A stretch of 60,053 nucleotides of DNA, taken from the NCBI RefSeq assembly GCF_001275135.1, contig NZ_LFQU01000022.1:1-60053 (forward strand), read 5' to 3'. The stretch comes from Xylanibacter rarus. GTDB lineage: Bacteria > Bacteroidota > Bacteroidia > Bacteroidales > Bacteroidaceae. A model generated the notes under the pieces. The model was not told the origin of the DNA and did not search any database. It worked only from the letters and a program-made list of their open reading frames with translations. The translations under genes were made by a program, and so were the position numbers. Below, one piece after another: positions 51,386 to 60,024 of this stretch (its first letter is position 1; every line of letters starts with the position of its first letter).

Positions 51386-52684
51386 TTAGAGTTTCGTTTT
51401 CAGCTCGTAAAGTTTTGTAGAGTTGCTGCCTTTGATGAGTATGCAGAAACCTTCAGGCTTGTTCTCGTCAATGGCTTGCTTAACCTCTTCAACGTTGTTG
51501 AACTTGCGGAACGGGCAGTCAGTAGATTTAAACTCATCTCCTACGAGCCACACCTGCTCGATATCTAAGGCTTTCAGCATGTCTGCAACCTTTTGATGTT
51601 CCTCGTCGCTCACTTCGCCAAGTTCCTTCATTGCGCCTATTATGGCCATCTTGTGGTCGGCCTTTATCTCTCTGAAGTTCTTCAGTGCAGCCTCCATGCT
51701 TGTCGGGTTGGCGTTGTATGCGTCGATAATCAGTTCGTTGTTTGCCGTAACCTCCAGTTCTGAGCGGTTGTTGGTAGGCACGTAGTTGGCAAGTGCATGG
51801 CATATCTGCTCTTCGGTAACATCAAAATAAAGACCTATACATGCTGCAGCGAGCATGTTGTATATGTTGTAGCTGCCAATCATGTGAGTCCTTACTTCGT
51901 TCCACTGGGCTTTGCCGTGGCGCCATCTGAAGTTGAGGAACGGGTCGCATGACAGGAACTCTCCGCATACGCTAAGTTCATCGCTGTCTGTGGTGCCGTA
52001 TTTTATAAGGTTCAGTCCGCTTGAAATTTTCAGCAGATGTTCGTTGTCGTTGTGTATAAACACTTTGCCGTTGTGCTCGCGCAGATAGTCGTAGAGTTCG
52101 CCCTTGGTGCGTATCACACCATCAAACGAGCCGAAACCTTTAAGGTGAGCCTTGCCCACGTTGGTTATTATGCCGTAGTCAGGCTCGACAATGTTGACCA
52201 AAGTCTTGATTTCGCCCGGATGGTTGGCTCCCATCTCTATCACGGCAATGTCGTTTTCGGCAGTTAGGCGCAGCAGCGTCTTAGGCACGCCGATGTGGTT
52301 GTTGAAGTTGCCCAGAGTGTAGAGCACGTTATATTTTTCGGCCAATACGGTTGCCACGAGTTCCTTTGTCGTGGTCTTGCCGTTGGTGCCGGTTATTCCA
52401 ATGATTTTAGTTCCAAGTTTGCGGCGGTGATAGTTGGCCAGCTGCTGCAGCGTGGTCAGACAGTCTTCGGTAAGAATATACCTGTTGTCGCCTTCAACGG
52501 CAAACTCTTTTTCGTCGATAACGGCATACGAGCAGCCCTGTTCGAGAGCCTTGGCAGCAAAGGCGTTGCCGTTGAACGATTCGCCTTTCAGCGCAAAGAA
52601 AATAGAACCTTTAGGGCAGTCGCGGCTGTCGGTGGTAACCTGCGGATGCTCGGTGAAGATTCTGTATAATTCTGATATGTCCAT
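51386..52684 (-). CDS. murF: UDP-MurNAc-tripeptide--D-Ala-D-Ala ligase
   Basis: A 432-residue Mur ligase that adds D-Ala-D-Ala to the UDP-muramyl tripeptide, the last cytoplasmic step of peptidoglycan precursor synthesis. The N-terminal domain has TTDSRDCPKGSIFFALKG, the MurE/F uridine-binding motif. ATP binding is GITGTNGKTTTKELVATVL, and the central part has EMGANHPGEI (MurF signature) and VGKAHLKGFGS. A C-terminal domain starts near IDAYNANPTSMEAALKNF. The start at 52684 gives the usual MurF N-terminus (MDISELYRIF); 28 upstream codons are in frame but poorly conserved in character. It converges with the GNAT gene. Confidence 0.95.
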   Translation of the reverse strand: MDISELYRIFTEHPQVTTDSRDCPKGSIFFALKGESFNGNAFAAKALEQGCSYAVIDEKEFAVEGDNRYILTEDCLTTLQQLANYHRRKLGTKIIGITGTNGKTTTKELVATVLAEKYNVLYTLGNFNNHIGVPKTLLRLTAENDIAVIEMGANHPGEIKTLVNIVEPDYGIITNVGKAHLKGFGSFDGVIRTKGELYDYLREHNGKVFIHNDNEHLLKISSGLNLIKYGTTDSDELSVCGEFLSCDPFLNFRWRHGKAQWNEVRTHMIGSYNIYNMLAAACIGLYFDVTEEQICHALANYVPTNNRSELEVTANNELIIDAYNANPTSMEAALKNFREIKADHKMAIIGAMKELGEVSDEEHQKVADMLKALDIEQVWLVGDEFKSTDCPFRKFNNVEEVKQAIDENKPEGFCILIKGSNSTKLYELKTKL

Positions 52685-52867
52685 GTGTGATAGTTTTATT
52701 GGGTGCAAAAGTACATCAAAAAATCGTACCATGACAATTTTGCGGCCAAATAATAATCTGTTCTGCACATATTTTCTTACCTTTGTGATTCTGTTGATAC
52801 AGAAAAAATTATTGATGAAACAAAAGATATATTGTTATAAATGCTAATCTGAAACTTTTTGAATAAA

Positions 52868-53353
52868 ATGAAATACGTAAACGAAACGGTGCGCCGCCAG
52901 GACCGCCTGCTCAGCGAAGAGCGTGCCTTGCAGCTTATTAGAGACAGCGAATATGGAGTGTTGTCCATGGTCGATGCTGACGGTGGAGCCTATGGCCTGC
53001 CGCTGAATTATGTTTGGGACGGCGAACACAGTCTTTATATACATTGTGCTCCTGAAGGAAAGAAACTCAGGGCCTTGGCGCACAATCAGGATGCGTCGTT
53101 CTGCATAGTTGGCCATACTAATCTGTTGCCGTCTCGCTTCACTACCGAATATGAAAGCGTGGTTATGAAGTGTAATGCCGTAATTGTGCTTGATGATGAA
53201 GAAAAGAGGCACGCACTGCAACTGCTGATAGACAAACTGGCCCCTGAATATAAAGAAGCCGGAATTAAGGCCGCTGAAAAATCGTTTCATCGTGTAGGCA
53301 TAATACGTCTTGACATAATTGAGTTCAGCGGCAAGTGTAAGGCTGTTCCGTAG
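52868..53353 (+). CDS. Pyridoxamine 5'-phosphate oxidase-like flavoprotein (NimA-like)
   Basis: A 161-residue split-barrel protein: VRRQDRLLSEERALQLIRDS, then YGVLSMVDADGGAYGLPLNY and LYIHCAPEGKKLRALAHNQD, typical of the FMN-binding pyridoxamine-phosphate-oxidase-like superfamily, close to NimA nitroimidazole reductases. Nim proteins reduce nitroimidazoles to amines and can give metronidazole resistance, but most family members in Bacteroidetes are of unknown role, so no resistance call is made. The ATG at 52868 is preferred to a TTG three codons upstream. It is divergent from murF (start 52684). Confidence 0.85.
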   Translation: MKYVNETVRRQDRLLSEERALQLIRDSEYGVLSMVDADGGAYGLPLNYVWDGEHSLYIHCAPEGKKLRALAHNQDASFCIVGHTNLLPSRFTTEYESVVMKCNAVIVLDDEEKRHALQLLIDKLAPEYKEAGIKAAEKSFHRVGIIRLDIIEFSGKCKAVP

Positions 53354-53512
53354 GCTCATTGAGGTTTAAACCCAAATCAGGCGTCTTGGATATAAATATA
53401 TTTTCCGACTTGTTTTTATTCTTTATAAAAAACGTCAAAAATATAAAGAGTCTCAATATTTATGAGTATTTTTGCCATCTGTTGAGATTAATTTTATTCT
53501 TTAATTTATATT

Positions 53513-54394
53513 GTGAAAAGCTTTATTCCATATATATTGAACGTTAACGGGCAACTGATTGATTTGTCAGAGCCTTGTGTTATGGGCATTCTCAATGCCA
53601 CTCCCGATTCTTTTTATGCCGGCAGCCGTAAGCAGACTGAAGCTGAGATTGCTGCAAGGGCCGACCAGATAATGGCCGAAGGCGGCAAGATTATCGACGT
53701 AGGAGCTTTCTCTACGCGCCCCGGTGCGGCTCATGTTACTGAGGAAGAAGAAATGGAACGCATGCGCATGGCATTGAAAGCCGTAAGAAGCGTGCAGCCC
53801 GATGCCCCCGTTTCAGTCGACACATTCAGGCCCGAAGTGGCCCGTATGGCCGTTGAAGAGTTTGGGGCTGGCATAATAAATGATGTATCTGAAGGCAACG
53901 TCAACGGTGCTTTCGGCGGCAGCGAGGCTTATACGGCAGGCGATGAGGTCGGCGAAGGCGGATGTGAGTGTCCCGAGATGTTCAGGATGGTGGCCCGTCT
54001 TGGCGTGCCTTACATACTCATGTCGGTCAAGCCCGACATAATGAGCATGATGAAGGCCTTTGCTCATGAAGTGCAGACGCTCCATTCTCTTGGTGTTAAG
54101 GACGTGATTCTCGACCCTGGCTTCGGCTTTGGCAAGACGCTTGAGCAGAACTATGAACTGCTTGCCTCTTTGGGAAAGTTGCGCGAGTTTAATCTTCCGC
54201 TGCTTGTCGGCGTGTCGCGCAAGTCGATGATTGCGCGCCTGCTCGGCACTGATGCCGATCATTCGCTCAACGGCACATCGGTTGTCAACACCATTGCCAT
54301 GATTAATTCGGGTGCGTCAATTCTGAGAGTACACGACGTAAAGCCGTGTGTTGAGGCTGTTACTATTGTAAAAGAAGTATTTAAGTATGTTTGA
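53513..54394 (+). CDS. folP: Dihydropteroate synthase
   Basis: A 293-residue TIM-barrel enzyme joining p-aminobenzoate to dihydropterin pyrophosphate in folate synthesis, the target of sulfonamides. Motifs: VMGILNATPDSFYAGS (loop 1), IIDVGAFSTRPGA (loop 2), PVSVDTFRPEVARMAVE, GIINDVSEG, ILDPGFGFGKTLEQNYELLA and the SRKSMI helix. The start is a GTG at 53513; no ATG lies between it and the first conserved motif except the Met inside VMGILNA, so a GTG start is needed. It overlaps cdaA by eight bases, implying translational coupling. Confidence 0.95.
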   Translation: MKSFIPYILNVNGQLIDLSEPCVMGILNATPDSFYAGSRKQTEAEIAARADQIMAEGGKIIDVGAFSTRPGAAHVTEEEEMERMRMALKAVRSVQPDAPVSVDTFRPEVARMAVEEFGAGIINDVSEGNVNGAFGGSEAYTAGDEVGEGGCECPEMFRMVARLGVPYILMSVKPDIMSMMKAFAHEVQTLHSLGVKDVILDPGFGFGKTLEQNYELLASLGKLREFNLPLLVGVSRKSMIARLLGTDADHSLNGTSVVNTIAMINSGASILRVHDVKPCVEAVTIVKEVFKYV

Positions 54395-55157
54395 ATTTGG
54401 CATAAAAGATTTTGTCGATATATTTTGCGTGGCCCTGATGCTGTATTACATTTACAGACTGATGAAGGAGTCGCGCTCGCTCAACGTGTTTATCGGCATC
54501 ATGGTGTTCATCGTTGTCTGGCTGTTTGTAAGTCAGATTCTTGAGATGCGCCTGCTCGGAAGCATTATGGACAAGCTGGTAAGCGTGGGTGTCATTGCCA
54601 TAATAATATTGTTTCAGGAAGAAATACGCAAGTTCTTGTATAATCTTGGTGCACACCGTCGCGTGAACGGAATAATAAGGCTCTTTGTTTCGGGCGATAA
54701 TAAGGATAAGGTTGACATGGAGTCGATAATGCCTGTCGTGATGGCTTGCATGAACATGGGCAAGGCGCGCATCGGAGCGCTCATTGTCATCGAGCGAATA
54801 TCGTCGCTCGACGATATCGTTGAAACCGGCGATATCATCGACGCAAACATAAACCAGCGACTTATAGAGAACATCTTCTTCAAGAATTCGCCTCTGCACG
54901 ACGGTGCGATGGTCATATCAAAGAAGCGTATCAGGGCTGCGGGATGTATCCTTCCCGTGAGCCACAGCATAGATATCCCGAAGGAACTCGGACTGCGCCA
55001 CCGTGCTGCAATGGGCATATCGCAGGACAGCGATGCCATAGCCATTGTCGTGTCAGAAGAGACCGGGCGCATTTCTGTGGCCATAAAGGGACAGTTCCAC
55101 CTGCGTTTGTCGGCCGAACAGCTTGAGAGCATACTTACACGTGAACTTGACTTCTGA
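54387..55157 (+). CDS. cdaA: Diadenylate cyclase, CdaA type
   Basis: A 256-residue membrane enzyme that condenses two ATP into cyclic di-AMP. Three hydrophobic helices (about residues 8-22, 34-50, 60-76) precede the DAC domain, with NSPLHDGAMVI (catalytic Asp172, Gly173, Ala174) and GLRHRAAMGIS (Arg204, His205, Arg206). Length fits CdaA (about 270). In Firmicutes cdaA is linked to cdaR and glmM; here it follows folP with an 8-base overlap, an order I believe is usual in Bacteroidetes. Its product regulates osmolyte and cell-wall homeostasis. Confidence 0.95.
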   Translation: MFEFGIKDFVDIFCVALMLYYIYRLMKESRSLNVFIGIMVFIVVWLFVSQILEMRLLGSIMDKLVSVGVIAIIILFQEEIRKFLYNLGAHRRVNGIIRLFVSGDNKDKVDMESIMPVVMACMNMGKARIGALIVIERISSLDDIVETGDIIDANINQRLIENIFFKNSPLHDGAMVISKKRIRAAGCILPVSHSIDIPKELGLRHRAAMGISQDSDAIAIVVSEETGRISVAIKGQFHLRLSAEQLESILTRELDF

Positions 55158-55159
55158 TG

Positions 55160-55208
55160 CATGACGTCATGGCATGGATGCCGGAAAGGCACAAGCCATG
55201 ACGTCATG
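55160..55208 (+). terminator. Hairpin after cdaA
   Basis: CATGACGTCATGGC and GCCATGACGTCATG form a perfect 14-bp stem. There is no T run, so it may protect the 3' end rather than terminate alone. Confidence 0.6.
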
Positions 55209-55218
55209 ATTCATTTAA

Positions 55219-55256
55219 CTACAGCCGTAATCAGTATTCAGCAGGCTGTAGTTTTA
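55219..55256 (+). terminator. Terminator of folP-cdaA
   Basis: CTACAGCC (55219-55226) and GGCTGTAG (55244-55251) form an 8-bp stem followed by TTTTAT. Confidence 0.7.
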
Positions 55257-55675
55257 TGTTGATTGTATTTCCGCTTTTTATTTTCTTGGTCATAGTGGAC
55301 TGTTAATGGAAATACAAACAATATTACAATAGAAAACAAGAAGACGGCAGAATACACCGATATGTTTATATAACATTTAGAACATATCCTGCCAGCTGAT
55401 TTTGCTTTGTTTTATTTTATTCCTTTTATCTTGTTGATGCCGACGGCTTTCTTCGTGTTTCACATTGAAACTGATATCATTCCCATATATTCTTCATGTT
55501 CTTTTTGATTCTATTCCGGTGACAAATTGCTTTTGTTTCAATAATATGTATCACAAAAAGTATAAAATATTGCTTGTTTAGTTAATAAAAGTAATTTTTA
55601 TCTTGAAAACAATTAAAAAATGAAATTGTAACGCTTTTTTAATGCCTCGTATTTTTATTTCTGAAAATAAAGAAC

Positions 55676-55683
55676 TATATTTG
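55676..55683 (+). promoter_or_regulatory. Promoter -7 box for the 96-residue gene
   Basis: TATATTTG lies 28 bases before the start at 55711. The 55257-55675 stretch before it is AT-rich and shows no gene. Confidence 0.5.
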
Positions 55684-55710
55684 TGAAGTCTCAATTTATA
55701 GTTTGTTATC

Positions 55711-56001
55711 ATGATAGATTTTAAAAATTTCTCAGCTATTCAGACTTGTCTCGACGAGTATATGTCGCTTGCAGGCAAGAATGAAATTAACGACATGGAA
55801 GCCAACCGTGAGTTGGCCCGTGCCGGTTTGTTAGACGATTCTCTTCCAAATCCTGGCAAGCCATTAAGAATGCTGCTCGCCGGTTTGAGAGATGCTAATC
55901 TTTTGCCTCAGAATATTAGGCAGATATACGGAACATGGGTTATCCGGCTGTCTACGACGATAGCCAAATGTCCGCTTGTCAACCAGTTTCAGTATTGCTG
56001 A
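55711..56001 (+). CDS. Small helical protein, unknown function
   Basis: A 96-residue, soluble, helix-rich product (FKNFSAIQTCLDEYMSLAGK, ANRELARAGLLDDSLPNPGK, LRMLLAGLRDANLLPQNIRQ), ending in cysteine. It has its own promoter box and terminator, so it is likely a real single-gene unit. The repeated Leu-Leu and Asn-Pro-Gly pattern gives no family that I recognise. No neighbour suggests a role. Confidence 0.65.
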   Translation: MIDFKNFSAIQTCLDEYMSLAGKNEINDMEANRELARAGLLDDSLPNPGKPLRMLLAGLRDANLLPQNIRQIYGTWVIRLSTTIAKCPLVNQFQYC

Positions 56002-56046
56002 AAGTCAGCAGCTACAGGCTTGCCGGAAAAGATTAAATAACTGATT

Positions 56047-56096
56047 TTCAATGCACCTCATGGCATGTAAAAAGGCTGTGGAGTGCATTGAATTTA
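56047..56096 (+). terminator. Terminator of the 96-residue gene
   Basis: TTCAATGCAC and GTGCATTGAA form a perfect 10-bp stem with a 26-base loop, followed by TTTAT. Confidence 0.7.
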
Positions 56097-56205
56097 TATG
56101 TGCCTTATGGCTGTTTCGGTTTAACGGTTGTTTACTTTACACGCTTATTGGCGTTAAATAATGCTAATGACATTCAACTTTAGCGCAACTTATCCGTCTT
56201 ATACG

Positions 56206-56214
56206 TAAATTTGC
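56206..56214 (+). promoter_or_regulatory. Promoter -7 box for the OmpA-like lipoprotein
   Basis: TAAATTTGC lies 34 bases before the ATG and matches TAnnTTTGC; the -33 box is weak. Confidence 0.45.
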
Positions 56215-56247
56215 AACAAATTATAACCTAAAAATAAACGAAAATTT

Positions 56248-57126
56248 ATGATGAAGAAGAATTTATTGATTGTATCATTGGTTGCAGGATGCTTCATGGT
56301 GAGCAGCTGCGTAAGTAAAAAGGACTTGGAAAACTGCCAGCTTGAGAACAAGGAACTGACAAATAAATATCAGGAAACACAAGGCAAACTCTCTGACGCT
56401 AACTCTGAACTTGCTGCAAGCAAGGTGCGCGTTACAAGTCTTGAGGAGCAGCTTGCTCAGACTAAGAGCGCATATGAGGCACTGCAGAGCTCGCTCGACA
56501 AGAGTCTTACTGCAAGCAACCAGACAACTGTGAACATCTCTAAGCTGGTTGACCAGATCAACGAGTCAAACCAGTACATCCGTCACCTCGTTGAGGTTAA
56601 GAGCAAGAGCGACTCTCTGAACCTTATCCTCACAAACAACCTTACACGCTCGCTCAGCAAGGAAGAGCTGAAAGAGGTTGACGTTCAGGTGCTCAAGGGT
56701 GTTGTTTACATCTCTCTTGCCGACAACATGCTCTACAAGAGCGGAAGCTACGAGATCAACGACCGTGCAGCCGAGACTCTGAGCAAGATTGCAAAGATTA
56801 TCAAGGACTATAAGGACTACGATGTGCTCATCGAGGGTAACACCGACAACGTGCCTGTAAACACATCTTCAGCTGCGATGAAGAACATCCGCAACAACTG
56901 GGATTTGTCTTGTCTCCGTGCATCAAGCGTTGTTCAGGCTCTTATCAATCAGTATGGCGTAGAGCCGAAGCGTCTAACTGCTGGTGGACGTGGCGAGTTC
57001 AACCCTGTTACATCTAACGATACTGAGGTTGGCAAGCAGCGCAACCGCCGCACTCAGATTATCATCACTCCGAAACTCGACCAGTTCATGGACCTTATCG
57101 ACAAGGCTCCCGAGAGTGCTGAATAA
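56248..57126 (+). CDS. OmpA-family lipoprotein with coiled-coil linker
   Basis: A 292-residue protein: lipobox VSSC with acylated Cys at residue 21 (MMKKNLLIVSLVAGCFMVSS precedes it); a long heptad-type coiled coil at about 25-95 (LENKELTNKYQETQGKLSDA, VTSLEEQLAQTKSAYEALQS); and an OmpA C-terminal peptidoglycan-binding domain at about 165-285 (VLIEGNTDNVPVNTSSA, LTAGGRGEFNPVTSNDT, KQRNRRTQIIITP). It should sit in the outer membrane and grip peptidoglycan, stabilising the envelope like Pal. Strong codon bias suggests high expression. Confidence 0.93.
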   Translation: MMKKNLLIVSLVAGCFMVSSCVSKKDLENCQLENKELTNKYQETQGKLSDANSELAASKVRVTSLEEQLAQTKSAYEALQSSLDKSLTASNQTTVNISKLVDQINESNQYIRHLVEVKSKSDSLNLILTNNLTRSLSKEELKEVDVQVLKGVVYISLADNMLYKSGSYEINDRAAETLSKIAKIIKDYKDYDVLIEGNTDNVPVNTSSAAMKNIRNNWDLSCLRASSVVQALINQYGVEPKRLTAGGRGEFNPVTSNDTEVGKQRNRRTQIIITPKLDQFMDLIDKAPESAE

Positions 57127-57160
57127 TCAGAACATTAGAACTTAGATAATATAATCATAA

Positions 57161-57205
57161 GGTCGGACATACGGCAGGCGCCGTTTGTCCGGCCTTTTTC
57201 TTTTT
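57161..57205 (+). terminator. Terminator of the OmpA-like gene
   Basis: GGTCGGACA pairs with TTGTCCGGCC (small bulge), enclosing an inner ACGGC/GCCGT stem, followed by TTTTTCTTTTTTT. Confidence 0.85.
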
Positions 57206-57455
57206 TTATATTCTTCTCATAAATGCCCTAGGCTTTCTGCCTTTTGTCTTTTTCCTATAGTATTTGTTTTTGCTTTTGGGGGATTGCTGTGCTGTATGCT
57301 TACATGTCTCTGCATCATCTCAATATGTTTTCATGTTATTTTGTGCTCTTGCTGCCGTTTTCATGTTAAGTTTCTCATTTCTTTCCTTGCCGTTTATTGC
57401 TTGCGTTGGACTATGTGGTGCGGATGTTGCTCAAAACTCATTGGTTTTCATTCAA

Positions 57456-57522
57456 AAAAGCGGCCGTTTTTGCTTCAAAAGTGGCCCGTTTTCGGGGTGA
57501 AAACAATAGGTTAATGATTTAA
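57456..57522. repeat. AAAGTGGCCC-type interspersed repeat
   Basis: AAAGCGGCCGTTTTTGCTTC, AAAAGTGGCCCGTTTTCGGG and AACAATAGGTTAATGATTT match 39691-39760 at about 80 percent. The surrounding 57206-57699 stretch has no convincing gene. Confidence 0.65.
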
Positions 57523-57699
57523 AACTTATTCATGCGGTTTTACTTTCACTATTTGCGCTTTTGACGTTTGGTTTTGCCTGGTTGAAATAAAACAGGAGCA
57601 GTTTCCTTACACTTTTTCGTGCTTTTCTTTTTGATGCTTTGTCTTGTCCTTGTCGTTATGCTTTTTCGTGCTTCTGTTCAGATATCCGTTATTGTTCTG

Positions 57700-57757
57700 C
57701 CGGCCTGCGCACGCGTAGACAAAAGATACTGTCAACGCTGCGCAGGCCGGTAGCCTT
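57700..57757. terminator. GC-rich hairpin between convergent units
   Basis: CCGGCCTGCGCA (57700-57711) and TGCGCAGGCCGG (57739-57750) form a perfect 12-bp stem. TTTTT follows on the plus strand. It lies 11 bases beyond the stop of the minus-strand endonuclease gene. Confidence 0.7.
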
Positions 57758-57768
57758 TTTCTTCAGTA

Positions 57769-59250
57769 TTATCTGTTCATCACCTTCCAGGTCTTTCCGT
57801 CCTGTACGATAATCATTATTCCTTTATAGTCTTTTGGCGAAGCTATTCTCTGTCCGTCAGCGGTGTATGCCTTGTATGGCTTTTGCATGTCCGGCGTGCA
57901 GTCAGCCGTAGTGCCGTCTATTCCCGTTGTCGTCCTTTTGCCTGTTATCGTTATTCTTTTTATTTCCCATGTTCCTGCCTCCGAGTCGTTGCTCTTGTAG
58001 TGGAACACTATGCTGATTTTCTTTCCGGCATAGCTGTTTAGCGATATCTCGCCCGAGTCGATAAACGTCCAGTTGTTGCCTGCCGGCCATGTTATTCCGT
58101 CGAGTGTGTTTGTCGTTCCGTCGCATATTACTTCTACGCTGAATGTGCTTTCGGGCGACTTGCAGAAGTTTATTGCATGGTTAAATGTCAGTGTTGCCTC
58201 GCTGAATCCTGTAAGGTCTATTTCAGGAGAAGTCAGCGTTGCTTCTGCCGCGTATGCCCTGTTGTTGGCATATCCGGTGCCTTTCCATCCATATTTCGTG
58301 TCTCTTGTCCACACCTCAAATCCGCTGTATGGCTCGCTTATGTTCTTTGCCGTGAAGCTGCCGGTTTCTGATGTGAATGTTGCCTGATATATTGTTTCTT
58401 CCGTAGGAACGTCCGGATTGTCTGTATAGTCAGATGTCGTTACGGTGTTTTCCGGGTCGAAGGCATAGTCTATGCTGTCGCCCCATATATATTCCATGAG
58501 GTTGGGGAAGTCCACAAACGGATTGCGGTTGCCCTGAATCTTGTACACTTCGTTGTTGCGCTCCACTTCAGTCTGGTCAACGCCGTCGGTCTTGGCCCAC
58601 TCTATATATAAGGTGTATGCCCATTCGCGCAGGGTGGGGTAGTCTCCTTGCTGAAGTATCTGCAGGGCCTGCGTGCCCGACCATGTAAAGTCCTGGTATG
58701 CCGTAGCCATATACATATATCCTCGCGCAAAGTCGCCTTTCCATTTGTCTGCCGGCTCCCACAGCTTATATCCGTTGCTGCCCGTGCCCACCTTGGTGCA
58801 TCCGTTGTCGGTGCTGGCGTTGTTAACCTTTCCCATCGGGTAGTTCGATTTTGCCGAGTTTATCTTCTGTTCCGACGGCATCAGGTTATACAGGTCTTTG
58901 TATGCCTGATTCTCGCTTCCGCCCCACCAGCTTTTCGGGAAAGAGTGCTCTATGTTCATGCCGCTTACAGCCTGACCTTTGTTGCCGAAGTATCTTTTGT
59001 CGTTGCTGTAGCGGTCAACCACCTGTCCGTCGTCCAGGCGGTCTGTCGTGTAGAAGCCTTCCCATGTGCGTCCTGAGCCTGAGCCGTATTTTAGCACAGT
59101 GGCATTCTTTATTATGTTATGCACTGCCGTTTTCAGTTCGGCTCCCTTCTTGCCTTTCAGCGAACTGTAATAGTTTTGCGGAATCTGTGCTATTGCGGCT
59201 GTTGCCGTCAGCATGGCCGTTGTTATGGCCGCGATAAAAAATTTTCTCAT
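57769..59250 (-). CDS. Secreted endonuclease I-family nuclease
   Basis: A 493-residue exported protein. Signal peptide MRKFFIAAITTAMLTATAAI with cleavage near IAQ. The endonuclease I domain (about 25-260) has the catalytic stretch MNIEHSFPKSWWGG (His102) and DLYNLMPSEQKINSAKSNYP, a beta-beta-alpha metal finger. The middle (about 300-440) is a jelly-roll-like domain (SEATLTFNHAINFCKSPEST), and the last 35 residues (AYTADGQRIASPKDYKGIMI) resemble a type IX sorting tail. It would digest extracellular nucleic acids for nutrients or biofilm remodelling. Confidence 0.9.
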   Translation of the reverse strand: MRKFFIAAITTAMLTATAAIAQIPQNYYSSLKGKKGAELKTAVHNIIKNATVLKYGSGSGRTWEGFYTTDRLDDGQVVDRYSNDKRYFGNKGQAVSGMNIEHSFPKSWWGGSENQAYKDLYNLMPSEQKINSAKSNYPMGKVNNASTDNGCTKVGTGSNGYKLWEPADKWKGDFARGYMYMATAYQDFTWSGTQALQILQQGDYPTLREWAYTLYIEWAKTDGVDQTEVERNNEVYKIQGNRNPFVDFPNLMEYIWGDSIDYAFDPENTVTTSDYTDNPDVPTEETIYQATFTSETGSFTAKNISEPYSGFEVWTRDTKYGWKGTGYANNRAYAAEATLTSPEIDLTGFSEATLTFNHAINFCKSPESTFSVEVICDGTTNTLDGITWPAGNNWTFIDSGEISLNSYAGKKISIVFHYKSNDSEAGTWEIKRITITGKRTTTGIDGTTADCTPDMQKPYKAYTADGQRIASPKDYKGIMIIVQDGKTWKVMNR

Positions 59251-59991
59251 GTCTTTCTTAATGCAGGTTTTTAAATTTAGACAAATCTTCTGTTTGTAAA
59301 TACTTGTATTATGAATTTTGCAAATGTATCGAAATATTTTTTAATCATACAACCTTTTCCTCTATTTTTATTCATTATTCTAAATATGTCGTCTCGTATT
59401 CGCCCGTGTTTCCGTTTGCTTTTTCGTCATCATGTAAAGCTGTGTCAACGAAAAGCAGACGGCTATACTCTCAAAATAAAATAATAAGGCGCCTGAGAGC
59501 GTCTGTCCGGTTGCGGAATTTAACGCGTCTGCATCCTAATGGCAGATTGGCTGCATCATACACTTTTATATTATTTTTATGATTCCTCCTTTTCGTGGCA
59601 ATGCTCTTAATGGTTTTTATTCCTGTCCTTTTGGAAAAGTTTGTCTTTCATGCCATTTTCTCGGTCAGAATGGGATTTTAAATCATATATACAATATTTT
59701 ACTTTTGTCCTGTCCGATTTTTTGCATGAATGTGTTGTTTGTGTTTTCGCTTTTTGTCAATCTTCATGCTTTATGATTTCAGTTTTACCTTTAAATTCTG
59801 CCATCGGTCTTTGAATTTTGCCATTAGCATATGATTTTCATCCTTTCCGTCCTGTCTTATGTCCTGTTCCTGTGTCACAAGTCAGCTTATTTCTTTTGTA
59901 AAATATAATAATGTAAATGGTGTAAAATCCGCACTTAATATGTGAACGTCTGTTAAAATCGGTCTAAAATTAAAACTTTTTTCAGAAAACA
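59251..59991. other. Non-coding stretch at the window end
   Basis: About 740 AT-rich bases with many T runs. Short frames of 65-92 codons lack start context and resemblance to any family. No repeats shared with the rest of the window were noticed. Confidence 0.5.
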
Positions 59992-60024
59992 TTTGGCGGT
60001 TTGGTGAAAACCCCGTACTTTTGC
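59992..60024 (+). promoter_or_regulatory. Promoter of a gene beyond the window, probably an RNA
   Basis: TTTG (59992-59995), 20 bases, TACTTTTGC (60016-60024): full consensus. The following ATCCGCTTTTGAGAGCTGAC resembles the short leader seen before the tRNAs at 27.8 kb (ACTCGCTTTTAAGGC), so a stable RNA may follow just outside. Confidence 0.65.

Noticed and set aside
52868-53353. Metronidazole-resistance nim gene
   Set aside because: The fold is NimA-like, but sequence alone cannot separate it from the many related flavoproteins that give no resistance.
59304-59776. Two frames (92 and 65 codons) near the window end
   Set aside because: AT- and Phe/Leu-rich translations of non-coding DNA without start context.
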